From: an uncultured Clostridia bacterium
GTDB taxonomy: Bacteria > Bacillota > Clostridia > Christensenellales > Borkfalkiaceae
Assembly: GCA_944337235.1 (NCBI GenBank)
Contig: CALVLK010000004.1
Coordinates: 1 to 64,000 of the forward strand
Direction of reading: 5' to 3'
Length of the DNA: 64,000 nucleotides
The position numbers were made by a program, and so were the translations under genes. The notes beneath the pieces were generated by a model. The model was not told where the DNA came from. It worked only from the letters and a program-made list of their open reading frames with translations, and did not search any database. Below, one piece after another: positions 25,329-35,587 of this stretch; within the stretch, counting starts at the first letter, position 1, and each line of letters opens with the position of its first letter.

Positions 25329-27242
25329 TCAAAGCTGTTCGGCGCGGGCGATCCAGAGCACCCCGGAGGCGTCGGACGGCATGCGCCAGTCGGCACGGGG
25401 CGAGAGAGATACCGAGCCTACCTTGACCCCGTCCGGAATGCAGTTGCGCTTGAACTGCTGCGAGAAAAACCGTTTATAGAAGCTGACCAGCCATTTTTTG
25501 AGCGTATCGCGCGTATATTTGCCCGCAAAGGCGCGTCCGGCAAGGAAGAGCGTCTTTTCGGGAGAGGCCCCCCGCCGCACAAAATGATACAGATAGAAAT
25601 CGTGCAGCTCGTAGGGGCCTATGATATCCTCCGTCTTCTGCGCGATATTGCCCGCGGCATCGGGCGGAAGCAGTTCGGGCGAGATCTCGGTTTCGAGAAT
25701 GCTCGTAAGAATGCGTTCAATCCTGCCGCCCAGGCGCGTCGCCTCCGCACGCACGAGGTGTTTGACGAGCGTCTTGGGCACGGAGCAGTTGACGGCGTAC
25801 ATGCTCATGTGGTCGCCGTTATAGGTGCACCAGCCGAGCGCAAGTTCGCTCAGATCTCCCGTGCCGATGACCAGCCCGCCCGTCTCGTTCGCAAGGTCCA
25901 TCAGGACCATCGTGCGATAGCGTGCCTGCGCGTTCTCATAGGCGGAATTGAGCACGTCGGGAGCGTGCCCAATGTCCTTGAAGTGCCGCAGCACGGCGTC
26001 GGTGATGCGGACGGTGCGCGGCGTGGTCCCCATCTCCTTCATGAGCGCGAGCGAATTCCCCTTGGTCCTGCCCGTCGTGCCGAAGCCGGGCATGGTGCAG
26101 GTGAGGATATCCTTTCTGTCCTTGCCGACAAGATCGAACGCCCGCGCCGTGACGAGCAACGCAAGGGTGGAATCCAACCCGCCCGAGATGCCGATGACCG
26201 CCGTCTTAGCGTTCGTATGGCGCAGCCGCTTGGCAAGCGCATGCGCCTGCATGTTCAGAATGAGCTCCGCCCGTTCGTTGAGCGCGTTCTCCTCCTGCGG
26301 CACAAAGGGTGCGGGCGAGATCGCGCGAAGATCGGGTTCTTCGTCATGGACAAAGTCCGCATACAGGCTCTCATAGCCCTCCTCCGCGCCCGCCTTTACG
26401 GTATTCATGCGCCTGCGCTCGTGCAGCAGATAGCCGATATCCAGCTCTGCACGGCAGACCCCGTCCGCGAAGGGCGCCGCCTCGGCAAGCAGCGTGCCGT
26501 TCTCATAGATGAAGTTGTTGCCGGCAAACACCATGTCGGAGGTGGACTCGTCCATCCCCGCGTCGCAGTAGACATAGCCGCACACGCATCTGCCCGACTG
26601 CGCCGCACAGATCGTCTTGCGGTATTCGCGCTTGCCGATGACCTCGTTGCTCGCCGAAAGATTGACGATGACCGTCGCGCCCGCCTGCGCATGCCGCACC
26701 GAGGGCGGCTGAGCCACCCAGGCGTCCTCGCAGATCTCGCAGGCGACGCAGATCTCGGGGCAGTGAAGATCGCGGAAGAGAAGATCGCGCGCGAACTTCA
26801 CCTCCTTCCCCGGGGCAAGCAGAATCGTATGCACGCCCGCGGGCGCGGAGGAGAAGTGACGCTCCTCGTAAAATTCGGCATAGTTGGGCAGATACGTCTT
26901 GGGCACGATCCCGAGGACGTTCCCGTCCGCAAGCGCCGCCGCACAGTTGTACAGCTTGCCCGCAAAGACCACGGGAAGCCCCACAAAGACGAGCGCCTTG
27001 CTGCCCATCGTCGCCTCCGCGACGGAGAGGAGCGCCCGCAGACAGCCGTCCGTGAGCATCTTTTGCACAAAGAGATCGCCGCAGGTGTAGCCGCTCAGGC
27101 AGAGTTCAGGAAAGACGATAAGCTCCGCGCCGGACGCCGTCTGTTCCCGCATCTCCTGGATGATGCGCTGCGCATTGTATGCGGGATCGGCGACCTTCAG
27201 GCGCGGACTGACCGCCGCCACCCGCAGAAAATCATATTTCAT
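25329..27242 (-). CDS. nadE: Glutamine-dependent NAD+ synthetase
   Basis: 637 residues with two domains. The N-terminal nitrilase-type glutaminase has the triad E46 (VFPELCLSG), K115 (VPKTYLPN) and C171 (CEICEDAW). The C-terminal synthetase has the P-loop ISGGLDSTLAL and GTGDLSELALGWCTYNGDH. It makes NAD+ from nicotinate adenine dinucleotide using glutamine. It begins three bases after the recA stop. Confidence 0.96.
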   Translation of the reverse strand: MKYDFLRVAAVSPRLKVADPAYNAQRIIQEMREQTASGAELIVFPELCLSGYTCGDLFVQKMLTDGCLRALLSVAEATMGSKALVFVGLPVVFAGKLYNCAAALADGNVLGIVPKTYLPNYAEFYEERHFSSAPAGVHTILLAPGKEVKFARDLLFRDLHCPEICVACEICEDAWVAQPPSVRHAQAGATVIVNLSASNEVIGKREYRKTICAAQSGRCVCGYVYCDAGMDESTSDMVFAGNNFIYENGTLLAEAAPFADGVCRAELDIGYLLHERRRMNTVKAGAEEGYESLYADFVHDEEPDLRAISPAPFVPQEENALNERAELILNMQAHALAKRLRHTNAKTAVIGISGGLDSTLALLVTARAFDLVGKDRKDILTCTMPGFGTTGRTKGNSLALMKEMGTTPRTVRITDAVLRHFKDIGHAPDVLNSAYENAQARYRTMVLMDLANETGGLVIGTGDLSELALGWCTYNGDHMSMYAVNCSVPKTLVKHLVRAEATRLGGRIERILTSILETEISPELLPPDAAGNIAQKTEDIIGPYELHDFYLYHFVRRGASPEKTLFLAGRAFAGKYTRDTLKKWLVSFYKRFFSQQFKRNCIPDGVKVGSVSLSPRADWRMPSDASGVLWIARAEQL

Positions 27243-27245
27243 CGT

Positions 27246-28268
<1,023 letters not shown>

Positions 28269-28286
28269 TCTATTTCTCCTTGAATC

Positions 28287-29414
28287 TCAATCCTGAAAAA
28301 GTTTGCGGGGCAGCTCTGCGTTGTTGATCTCCTTGAACACGAGAAAGAGCGCAAGCCGGATCGCCGTCTCGGTGATCGCTTCGCGGTCGCCCTTCAAATG
28401 ATACTCGAACACGCGCACGCGCTCCTGTGTGCCCACGGCGATATAGCACAGCCCGACCGGTTTTTTCGTCCCGTCCGAGCTCGGCCCGGCGATCCCCGTT
28501 GTGGCGACGGCGATGTCGCAGTTGCCCGTCTTGAGCAGCCCCGCCGCCATCTCGTATGCCGCCTCGCTGGAAACGGCCCCCTTGAATTTCAGCGTCTGAT
28601 CGCTCACGCCCAGCCGCTCCTGTTTGGCGCCGTTGTCGTAGGCGACGACGCCCTCGTACAAAAATTTGCTTGCCCCCGGCACCGTGACGAGCTGGCGGGC
28701 GACGCCGCCCCCCGTAAAGGACTCTGCCGTGCAGATGCGGTAGCGGTGCAGCCGGAGCATCTCCGCCACGCGCGCAGCGACGGAGATATCCTCCAGCGCA
28801 TAGAGGTAGTCCTTCAGTTCGCTTGCAAGAATGCGGATGACCTCATCCGTGACCATCTTGGGCGTCGTCTGATCGTATATGACTTCAATGCGCTGGCAGC
28901 CGTACTCCTCGCTCGTATGGATGACGACGCTGTCGTTCGCCCGTGCGCGGGCGCCCGTCACGGCATTGAGCACCGCCTCGGGCGGGGCAAAGACGGTGCG
29001 CAGCACCAGATGCGCAAATTGCCGGCCGCGCCGCGCGTTGACGGCGGGGACGATATGTTCGCGCGCCAGACGCACCCCCTCCTCCCCCGCGGGCAACAGC
29101 CCGAACAGGCAGCGCTCCGTTTCGAGCACGCATTCGCGCGGAAATGACTTTTTTGCGACGCGGGAAAGGGCGTCGCGCGCGGCAGAGAGAAGCACCTCGT
29201 CGCAGATGAGGAATACGCCGTCGTAGAGCGCGGCAAAGCGTTCGAGCGCAGAGAGCACAGACGGGGCGTTCTGATAGGAGAGAAGCGAGACCTCCTCCAA
29301 CGTCACCCCGCCCGAAAGCAGCGCGTCTGCGACCGGCGCATATTGCACGTCTGTGATGCCCGTGTTTACATTCCTGAGCACCACCGCGGCATATTGTTTA
29401 TCCGTTTTCCCCAT
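28287..29414 (-). CDS. cinA: CinA-like protein: PncC amidase with degenerate N-terminal domain
   Basis: 375 residues. The C-terminal domain (about 215-370) is a typical PncC/CinA nicotinamide-nucleotide amidase: RICTAESFTGGGVARQL, GASKFLYEGVVAYDNGAK and AVATTGIAGPSSDGTKKPVG. The N-terminal half occupies the place of the MoCF-like domain of CinA (ADP-ribose pyrophosphatase) but lacks the usual VGTELLLG and GGLGPTxDD motifs. Only the amidase step of pyridine-nucleotide recycling is therefore supported. It overlaps pgsA by 17 bases. The order pgsA-cinA-recA is conserved in Bacillota. Confidence 0.85.
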   Translation of the reverse strand: MGKTDKQYAAVVLRNVNTGITDVQYAPVADALLSGGVTLEEVSLLSYQNAPSVLSALERFAALYDGVFLICDEVLLSAARDALSRVAKKSFPRECVLETERCLFGLLPAGEEGVRLAREHIVPAVNARRGRQFAHLVLRTVFAPPEAVLNAVTGARARANDSVVIHTSEEYGCQRIEVIYDQTTPKMVTDEVIRILASELKDYLYALEDISVAARVAEMLRLHRYRICTAESFTGGGVARQLVTVPGASKFLYEGVVAYDNGAKQERLGVSDQTLKFKGAVSSEAAYEMAAGLLKTGNCDIAVATTGIAGPSSDGTKKPVGLCYIAVGTQERVRVFEYHLKGDREAITETAIRLALFLVFKEINNAELPRKLFQD

Positions 29415-30075
29415 TGCCCTGTTCTTCGTTCGTATTTTCCTTCGCGGGCTCTTTGAGCACTGCGGAATTTTTCATGATGTAATTGATCCCCGAAAGGACG
29501 GTGAGCACGGTCGCCGCGACAAAGAGAATGACGCCGATCAGGCCGATCACAAACCGGAAGGTCCCGTCGCCAAAGCACAGCGAAAGAAGGAGCAGCGCGA
29601 TCGACACGTCCTGGCAGGTCGTCTTGACCTTTCCCAGCTTATCTGCGGCGATGACGAGATCGCGCTCCGCCGCCACCATGCGGAATCCGCTGACGATCAG
29701 CTCGCGCGCCATGATCACCGAAACGCATACTGCGGCAACGATCTGCATGACGCGGGTAAAATCGAGATAGGAGAGACCATCCAACACTTCCGCAAAGGGC
29801 AAATAGAACGCCCCGGACACAAGCAGAAGGATGAGCGCGGTAGAGACGAGCACCTTATCCGCAATGGGATCGAGGAACTTGCCCAGATTAGTCACAAGCC
29901 CGCGGGAGCGGGCGATATACCCGTCGAGAAAGTCGGTACAAGCCGCCACGACAAACACGATCGCGGCAAACAGAAAGCACCAGCGGTTGGAATAGTAGCA
30001 GCCGCAGCAAAACAGTACGATAAAGACGGGAATGAGCAGAATGCGCGAAAGCGTGATCTTGTTGGGTAAATTCAT
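29398..30075 (-). CDS. pgsA: CDP-diacylglycerol-glycerol-3-phosphate 3-phosphatidyltransferase
   Basis: 225 residues with about five to six membrane segments. The CDP-alcohol phosphotransferase motif is intact: DFLDGYIARSRG followed by LGKFLDPIADK (D-G-x2-A-R-x8-G-x3-D-x3-D). It makes phosphatidylglycerol phosphate in the membrane. It overlaps the rimO stop by 4 bases. Confidence 0.95.
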   Translation of the reverse strand: MNLPNKITLSRILLIPVFIVLFCCGCYYSNRWCFLFAAIVFVVAACTDFLDGYIARSRGLVTNLGKFLDPIADKVLVSTALILLLVSGAFYLPFAEVLDGLSYLDFTRVMQIVAAVCVSVIMARELIVSGFRMVAAERDLVIAADKLGKVKTTCQDVSIALLLLSLCFGDGTFRFVIGLIGVILFVAATVLTVLSGINYIMKNSAVLKEPAKENTNEEQGNGENG

Positions 30076-31385
30076 ACAATCTCCTTTGCAGACCCGAAGA
30101 GGTCATAGGTATCGGTTTTTTCGATGAGAACGGGGTACCGCTTCCCCTGCTCCGCATGCGGCGCGGTAAAATATACGCAGCCGTCGATCTCGGGCGCCTG
30201 GAAATACGCGCGTCCGACAAAGCAGGAGCGCGCCTCGTCCACGCCGTCGCAGATCACTTCGAGCGTCTTCCCCGTGTAATCCGCAAGGTACTGCCGCGAG
30301 ATCTCTGCCTGCACGGCGTACAGCTCGCGCTGCCGCCGCTTTTTGGTGGAGGGATGCACCTGCCCCGCCATGCGGAAGGCGGGCGTATCCGGCTCGCGGG
30401 AGTATGTAAAGACGCCGCAGTTGGTCAGCCGCGCCGCGCGCAGAAAATTGCACAGCCCCCTGTGCTCCTCCTCCGTCTCGCCCGGGAACCCCGTAATAAA
30501 GGTGGTGCGCAGGGCGATCCCCGGGACCCTGTCGCGCAGGCGCGCGATGAGGTCGAGGTACTCCTGCCGCGATCCCCGCCGCCCCATACGCTTTAAGATG
30601 CCGTCCTCGGAGTGCTGCAGCGGGATATCGAGATAGGGTATGAGCTTTTTGTTGCGCGTAAATTCTTCGATCAGATCATTGGAGATGCGATCCGGATAAC
30701 AGTATAGCAGACGAATATGACAGATATTATCAAGTTCAGAAAGTTTTTGTATGAGCGGAACAAATTGATTTTCGCCGCTGTCCTCGCCGTAGCGCGTCGT
30801 ATCCTGCGCGACGAGGATGAGCTCGTCCGTATTCCCCAGCGAGCGCGCCTCGGCAACGAGCTCCTCCATGGGCGCGGAGCGATATTTGCCGCGAATGGAG
30901 GGGATGAGGCAATAGGTGCAATGATTGGAACAGCCCTCGGCGATCTTCAGATACTTATATTGTTCGGGGGTGGTGATGACGCGCGGCGCGGCGGTCATAC
31001 CGCCCTGCCCCACCGCATTGACGCGTTCGCCCGCATAGGCGCGCTCCAGCGCGGGAAAGAGCATGGTCGCGTCGTCGATACCGAGAAAGACGTCCCCCTC
31101 GGTGAGCGAGGGAAACAGCTCCCCGATAAACCGTTCGGGCAGGCAGCCCGTCACCACGATCTTTTCCAGCCGCCCCGTGCGGTAGAGGTCGCTCTCGATC
31201 ACGGTGCGGATCGCCTCTTCGCGCGCGGCATTCAGAAAGGCACAGGTGTTCACGACAAGCACCTGCACTTCGCCAAGATCTGCCGAGACAGGGCAACCGT
31301 GTTCACGGATCTCGCCGAGCAGCCGCTCCCCGTCCACGCGGTTTTTGTCGCAGCCGAGCGAGATCATGCCGAATACTTTGTTCAT
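30072..31385 (-). CDS. rimO: Ribosomal protein S12 methylthiotransferase
   Basis: 437 residues. N-terminal UPF0004 domain binds one iron-sulfur cluster through C12, C48 and C81; the radical SAM motif is CSNHCTYC (C152, C156, C159); a TRAM domain closes the protein. The start ISLGCDKNRVDGE is typical for RimO and not for the tRNA enzyme MiaB, although the two families are close. It overlaps ftsK by 4 bases. Confidence 0.93.
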   Translation of the reverse strand: MNKVFGMISLGCDKNRVDGERLLGEIREHGCPVSADLGEVQVLVVNTCAFLNAAREEAIRTVIESDLYRTGRLEKIVVTGCLPERFIGELFPSLTEGDVFLGIDDATMLFPALERAYAGERVNAVGQGGMTAAPRVITTPEQYKYLKIAEGCSNHCTYCLIPSIRGKYRSAPMEELVAEARSLGNTDELILVAQDTTRYGEDSGENQFVPLIQKLSELDNICHIRLLYCYPDRISNDLIEEFTRNKKLIPYLDIPLQHSEDGILKRMGRRGSRQEYLDLIARLRDRVPGIALRTTFITGFPGETEEEHRGLCNFLRAARLTNCGVFTYSREPDTPAFRMAGQVHPSTKKRRQRELYAVQAEISRQYLADYTGKTLEVICDGVDEARSCFVGRAYFQAPEIDGCVYFTAPHAEQGKRYPVLIEKTDTYDLFGSAKEIV

Positions 31386-34300
31386 TCCTTTGTGCTCCCG
31401 TATTTGCTCTCAAATTCCTCGGGGGTGAGTACCACCTTGCGCCCGCCGCGGGGGTTCCCCTCGTAGGGCAGGATATAGCCCATCATCTCCATCCAGTCGA
31501 TGATGCGTGCCGCATGGTTGTAGCCGATGGAAAATCTGCGCTGCAGCGAGGAGGTGCTCGTCGTGCCCGCCTGCACGGAATAAGAGAGCGCGCGGATATA
31601 TTCCTCGCTGACCCCCTCGTTGTCTTCGCCGTCCGCCGATTTGTCCTCTGACTGATTGATGAAATTCTCCATCTCCGAATCGAAGAACGCCTCGTTATGG
31701 CTCTTGATATCAGCGACCACCCGCTGCAGCTCCTGCGAGCTGATGAAGGCGCCCTGTACGCGCATGCTGCTGAACATTCCGCCCGTGCGGAAGAGCATAT
31801 CGCCGTTGCCGAGCAGCTTCTGCGCGCCCGATTCATCGAGGATGGTGCGCGAGTCCACCTCCTGAATGACGCGGAATGCCATACGCGTGGGCAGATTTCC
31901 CTTGATGACGCCCGTAATGACGTCGACAGAGGGCCGCTGCGTGGCGATGACAAGGTGGATGCCGGCGGCGCGCGCCTTCTGCGTGAGGCGCTGGATGCGC
32001 TCCTCGATGTCCTTTTTGGCGACGGACATGAGGTCGGCAAGCTCGTCGACCACGATGACAATCTTGGCAAGCCGCTCCTCGCCGTCGAAGAGATTGCTGT
32101 TGTATTCGTCGGTGTTGCGCACTGCCGTGCCCGCGCGCGTCTTCTGCTCGAACAGCGTGTAGCGGCGCTCCATCTCCTTGATCGCCCAGTTCAGCGACTT
32201 GATCGCCTTCTGCGTGTCGTTGATGATCTCGTTGATCATGAGGTGCGGCAACCCCTCGTAGGGGGCAAACTCGATCTTTTTCGGGTCGATGAGGATGAGC
32301 CGCAGCTCCTCGGGCGAGTATTTGCAGATCAGGCTGACGAGCATGCTGTTGAGGCACACGCTCTTGCCCGAGTTGGTCGCGCCCGCAACGAGGATGTGCG
32401 TCATTTTGGCGATATCGCCGCACACATTGCGCCCCTCGACGTCCTGCCCGATCGCAAACATGAGCGCCCCGGGCTTGCTGCGCTGATATTCCTCCGCCTG
32501 CATGACGGACCTCAGGCCCACGGTCGAGCGCGTGGAGTTGGGCACCTCAATGGAGATGAGCCCCTTTTCGGAGTTGGCATAGATATTCACGCCGTCGCGC
32601 GTGTGCAGGCGCATGCCGATCTCCTCGTCGCGCTTGATGACCTGGGAAACGGCGACGTTCCCCGGAACGTCGATATCGTATCTCGTCACGGTCGCACCCA
32701 CCGTCACGCGCTTGACCACCGCGTCCACGCGGAACCCGGAGAGCGTATCGACGATGATCTGAGAGTTCTGATCGATCTCACGATCGGTCACGCCGGAGAT
32801 GTTCTGATAGTCGGAAAGGTCGTCGGGATCGGGCCTGACATATGGCCGCGGCACCCGACGCTGCACAGGCCGCTCCTCTTTTGCGGGCAGGAAGTGCGGA
32901 TCCTCCTCCACGTCGTCGCCGTCCAGATCATCGGCGTGCGAGGCCATTGCCTGCCGCACGCGGCTCTCCGCAAGGGGCTCCTCGCGGACGGGAGCGGCAG
33001 GTTCACCGAACCCGATGCTGGTATGCAGCGGATCCTCCCGTTCGGGCGACGGCTCCTCGGGAACGCGCAGCGCCGTATCATCAAAGTCATTGCGCAGTGT
33101 GTTCTGTTCTTCGGGAACGCGCAATGTCGTCCTGTCGTCAAAGTCGTTGCGCAGCGTGTTCTCTTCCTCGGGAACGCGCAATGTCGTCCTGTCGTCAAAG
33201 TCGTTGCGCAGCATGTTCTCTTCCTCGGGAACGCGCAATGTCGTCCTGTCGTCAAAGTCGTTGCGCAGCGTGTTCTCTTCCTCGGGAACGCGCAATGTCG
33301 TCCTGTCGTCAAAGTCGTTGCGCAGCGCGCTCTCTTCCTCGGGAACGCGCAATGTCGTTCTGTCGTCAAAGTCTTTGCCTGGTACGCTTCGCCCGTCGGA
33401 AATGCGCGCCGATGTGTCCTGTGTCGGGTCGCGGCGCTCCCGATTGAACTCGCGCAGATCCTCTCTGCGGGACGCGCTCCGCCCCGAAGTACGCTTGCCC
33501 TCGCTGCGTTTGAGCGTGGGATCCTGCCAATAGGGCAGATCCTCCTCGCGCAGGCCGCCGTCCTGCCCGAACGAATCGCGCGGGACATCGTCGTTGACGT
33601 TCGGCTGCGAGGAGAACTCCTCCTCGTCGTCGAAATGTTCGCGCAGGTCCTGTTCTGCGCTGCCGGACATGCGGAAAGACGGCACGTCGGGATAGTTGAG
33701 TGCGTCGCTGAGATCGCGGCGCTCGGAGTGCTGCTCCACGATCTTGCGCGGCGGGGGGGTATGCTCCCTGCTGCGCGTGTTGTCGGCATACATTTCGCTG
33801 TAATTTGCGCGCGGTGCAGGCGGTTCGCTACGCCAGGAAAGCGCGGCCGGCGCTGCGCTGCCGCCGCGCGTCACGATCGTCTTGGGAATATTGTCCTCTC
33901 CGCGCGGCGTGGTCGGCGAAATGCTGCTGCGGCGCACTGCGGGGGGATCCTCCCTGCGGGGGGAGGACGGCGTAGTTACGCCGCCGCGCGTCACGATTGT
34001 CCTGGGCGTATTGTCATCCTTGCGGGGAGAGGCGGGCGCGGAGGAACCGCGCGTCACATACGTCTTGGGCGTATTGTCCTCTCTGCGCGGCGTAGTCGGC
34101 GAGATGCTGCTGTGGCGCTGCTGCGAATTGAATGCGGAATCGTCCCTGTAGATGAGATTGCGCTGGTAGGAGGTAATGGGGTCGCCGAACAGAATGTCCC
34201 GCCCCGAAAGCGGCTCCTTGTTTTGCGGCTGCGGTGTATAGCCGTTCTGCGGCGGCGTGTAGCCATTCTGCGGCGGTGTGTAGCCGTTCTGCGGCGGCGT

Positions 34301-35167
34301 GTAGCCATTCTGCGGCGATGTGTAGCCCTCTTCTCTGCCGCGGGACTGTTCCGCCGCACGGTAAGAGGGCCGCGGGATCTGCTGCGGCTCGGGCACGGAG
34401 GGCTGCCCCTCTGCCCTGCGGTACTGCATGCGATGCTCATCCTGCGGGTCGTCGTAATAGCGGTTATAGGGCTGGTCGCCCGATGCGCCGTTTCCCTGCG
34501 GCACGAGCGGCTCGTCCAGCGCGTCGAATGCGTCCTCCTGCGGATAGCGCCTGACCCCTGTCGGCTCCACTTTGCCGCGGGGCGCCTTTTCCGCCTTCGG
34601 ACGGGTGGCAAATCCGCGCACCACGGCGCGGAGCGCAGTCGCCCGCAAAAAGAAAAACACACTCAATGCTGTAAGCGCCGCAAAGAGAATATACGCCCCC
34701 ACGGAGGAAAGCAATGCGGCAAAGGGATATACGACGAGCCCAAACAGCACCCCGCCCGCCGTAGCGCTTACGCCGTCGGATGCGGCACCCCAGCAGCCGG
34801 AAAGATACGAGGCATAGCCCGCCCCGAGGTACTGCGTGCTCGTTGCAAGATGCGCAATGAGAAAGACGCTCGCAAGAACGGCAAGCGTACGGAAATACCA
34901 CTTGGCAGAGACAATTTTTTTGCCTGCAATGAGCGCAAGCGACCACACCACGGCAGAGATCAGAACGGGATAGAGAAAATATCCGAACGCGCCGAGAAGG
35001 CATGCGCAGATGCTCACGCCGATCTCGCCGAAGATAAACCTTCCCGCCACCGCAATGACAAGCAAAAGCACGCTGAACAGCAACAGCGTCATGCCCAGCG
35101 TCTCCTTCGTGATGATATGTGTCGTACTTTCGTTACGATGATCCTCTCCGCGGCCGTATCCGTTCAA
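31382..35167 (-). CDS. ftsK: DNA translocase FtsK/SpoIIIE with very long repetitive linker
   Basis: 1261 residues; typical Bacillota members are 750-900. Four membrane segments (about 25-195) are followed by a linker of some 590 residues, then the RecA-like motor from about 790 with Walker A GATNSGKSVCLN (about 926) and Walker B VIVVDELADLM (about 1040), and a C-terminal gamma winged helix that reads DNA polarity (SSLQRRFSIGYNHAARIID). The linker holds five NGYTPPQ copies, a set of TPRREDNTPKT-like repeats and six copies of a 19-residue unit (DDRTTLRVPEEENTLRNDF). The start is TTG with GGAGG 6 bases upstream. The protein pumps chromosomal DNA at the septum. First gene of a long operon. Confidence 0.95.
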   Translation of the reverse strand: MNGYGRGEDHRNESTTHIITKETLGMTLLLFSVLLLVIAVAGRFIFGEIGVSICACLLGAFGYFLYPVLISAVVWSLALIAGKKIVSAKWYFRTLAVLASVFLIAHLATSTQYLGAGYASYLSGCWGAASDGVSATAGGVLFGLVVYPFAALLSSVGAYILFAALTALSVFFFLRATALRAVVRGFATRPKAEKAPRGKVEPTGVRRYPQEDAFDALDEPLVPQGNGASGDQPYNRYYDDPQDEHRMQYRRAEGQPSVPEPQQIPRPSYRAAEQSRGREEGYTSPQNGYTPPQNGYTPPQNGYTPPQNGYTPQPQNKEPLSGRDILFGDPITSYQRNLIYRDDSAFNSQQRHSSISPTTPRREDNTPKTYVTRGSSAPASPRKDDNTPRTIVTRGGVTTPSSPRREDPPAVRRSSISPTTPRGEDNIPKTIVTRGGSAAPAALSWRSEPPAPRANYSEMYADNTRSREHTPPPRKIVEQHSERRDLSDALNYPDVPSFRMSGSAEQDLREHFDDEEEFSSQPNVNDDVPRDSFGQDGGLREEDLPYWQDPTLKRSEGKRTSGRSASRREDLREFNRERRDPTQDTSARISDGRSVPGKDFDDRTTLRVPEEESALRNDFDDRTTLRVPEEENTLRNDFDDRTTLRVPEEENMLRNDFDDRTTLRVPEEENTLRNDFDDRTTLRVPEEQNTLRNDFDDTALRVPEEPSPEREDPLHTSIGFGEPAAPVREEPLAESRVRQAMASHADDLDGDDVEEDPHFLPAKEERPVQRRVPRPYVRPDPDDLSDYQNISGVTDREIDQNSQIIVDTLSGFRVDAVVKRVTVGATVTRYDIDVPGNVAVSQVIKRDEEIGMRLHTRDGVNIYANSEKGLISIEVPNSTRSTVGLRSVMQAEEYQRSKPGALMFAIGQDVEGRNVCGDIAKMTHILVAGATNSGKSVCLNSMLVSLICKYSPEELRLILIDPKKIEFAPYEGLPHLMINEIINDTQKAIKSLNWAIKEMERRYTLFEQKTRAGTAVRNTDEYNSNLFDGEERLAKIVIVVDELADLMSVAKKDIEERIQRLTQKARAAGIHLVIATQRPSVDVITGVIKGNLPTRMAFRVIQEVDSRTILDESGAQKLLGNGDMLFRTGGMFSSMRVQGAFISSQELQRVVADIKSHNEAFFDSEMENFINQSEDKSADGEDNEGVSEEYIRALSYSVQAGTTSTSSLQRRFSIGYNHAARIIDWMEMMGYILPYEGNPRGGRKVVLTPEEFESKYGSTKE
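33053..33370. repeat. 57-bp tandem repeat inside ftsK, about 5.6 copies
   Basis: Near-identical 57-bp units encode DDRTTLRVPEEENTLRNDF in frame; outer copies are diverged and the last is partial. Unit sequence identity is high enough at DNA level to allow slippage or recombination. Confidence 0.9.
34230..34326. repeat. 21-bp tandem repeat inside ftsK (NGYTPPQ), about 4.6 copies
   Basis: Direct 21-bp repeats, in frame, in the same linker as the 57-bp array. Copies alternate between two third-base variants. Confidence 0.85.
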
Positions 35168-35218
35168 ACCAGGTCCTCCGTTCCAAAAAATGATATGCTT
35201 CCCATTCTCTCATGTGAT

Positions 35219-35247
35219 AGTATAACATTTTTGCCCCGATTTTTCAA
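35219..35247 (-). promoter_or_regulatory. Promoter of the ftsK-rimO-pgsA-cinA-recA operon
   Basis: -35 TTGAAA (35242-35247), 17-bp spacer ending in TGT, -10 TATACT (35219-35224). An inverted repeat CCCGAT-N11-ATCGGG (35235-35257) spans the -35 box. Confidence 0.75.
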
Positions 35248-35322
35248 CAATATCGGGCTGTATTTTTTGACGGTTTTGAAATTTTCTTGCAGGAAGCCTC
35301 TCCTCCCCTTCCGCCGAAACAT

Positions 35323-35358
35323 GAAAGAGCGGGGGAAAGCCGCATTGCTCTCCCCCGC
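35323..35358 (-). terminator. Terminator of the csoR-copA operon
   Basis: A 12-bp stem (35329-35340 with 35347-35358, one G-T pair) with a 6-base loop, followed on the minus strand by TCTTTC. It starts 20 bases after the copA stop. Confidence 0.7.
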
Positions 35359-35377
35359 CCTTTGCCGTTCACGGCAC

Positions 35378-35587
35378 TCAGCTGATCGAACTTACGCTGT
35401 ATCCCGCCGCCGCAACGGCAGCCTTGAGCGCCTCGTCCGAAACGTCGCCCGCCAGCGTGACGACGGCGCGCTTCTTTTTGAGGTCGACATCTGCCCGTTC
35501 CACGCCCTCTACCGCCTGCAGGGCGTCGGTGACGTGTTTGACGCAGTGCATGCACATCATGCCCTCTACCTTCAAAGTCTTTTTCAT
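35378..35587 (-). CDS. copZ: Nested CopZ-like copper chaperone frame inside copA
   Basis: 69 residues in the same frame as copA. MKKTLKVEGMMCMHCVKH carries the metal motif CMHC (C12, C15), and 69 residues is the length of Bacillus CopZ. AAAGGAG lies 8 bases before the ATG at 35587, a stronger ribosome binding site than that of copA itself. This suggests that free CopZ is made by internal initiation in addition to, or instead of, the fused form. Whether the fused form is used is unknown. Confidence 0.6.
   Translation of the reverse strand: MKKTLKVEGMMCMHCVKHVTDALQAVEGVERADVDLKKKRAVVTLAGDVSDEALKAAVAAAGYSVSSIS

Noticed and set aside
33053..33370. Regular 57-bp array resembling a CRISPR
   Set aside because: There are no unique spacers; every unit is in frame within ftsK and codes for the same peptide, and no cas gene is present.
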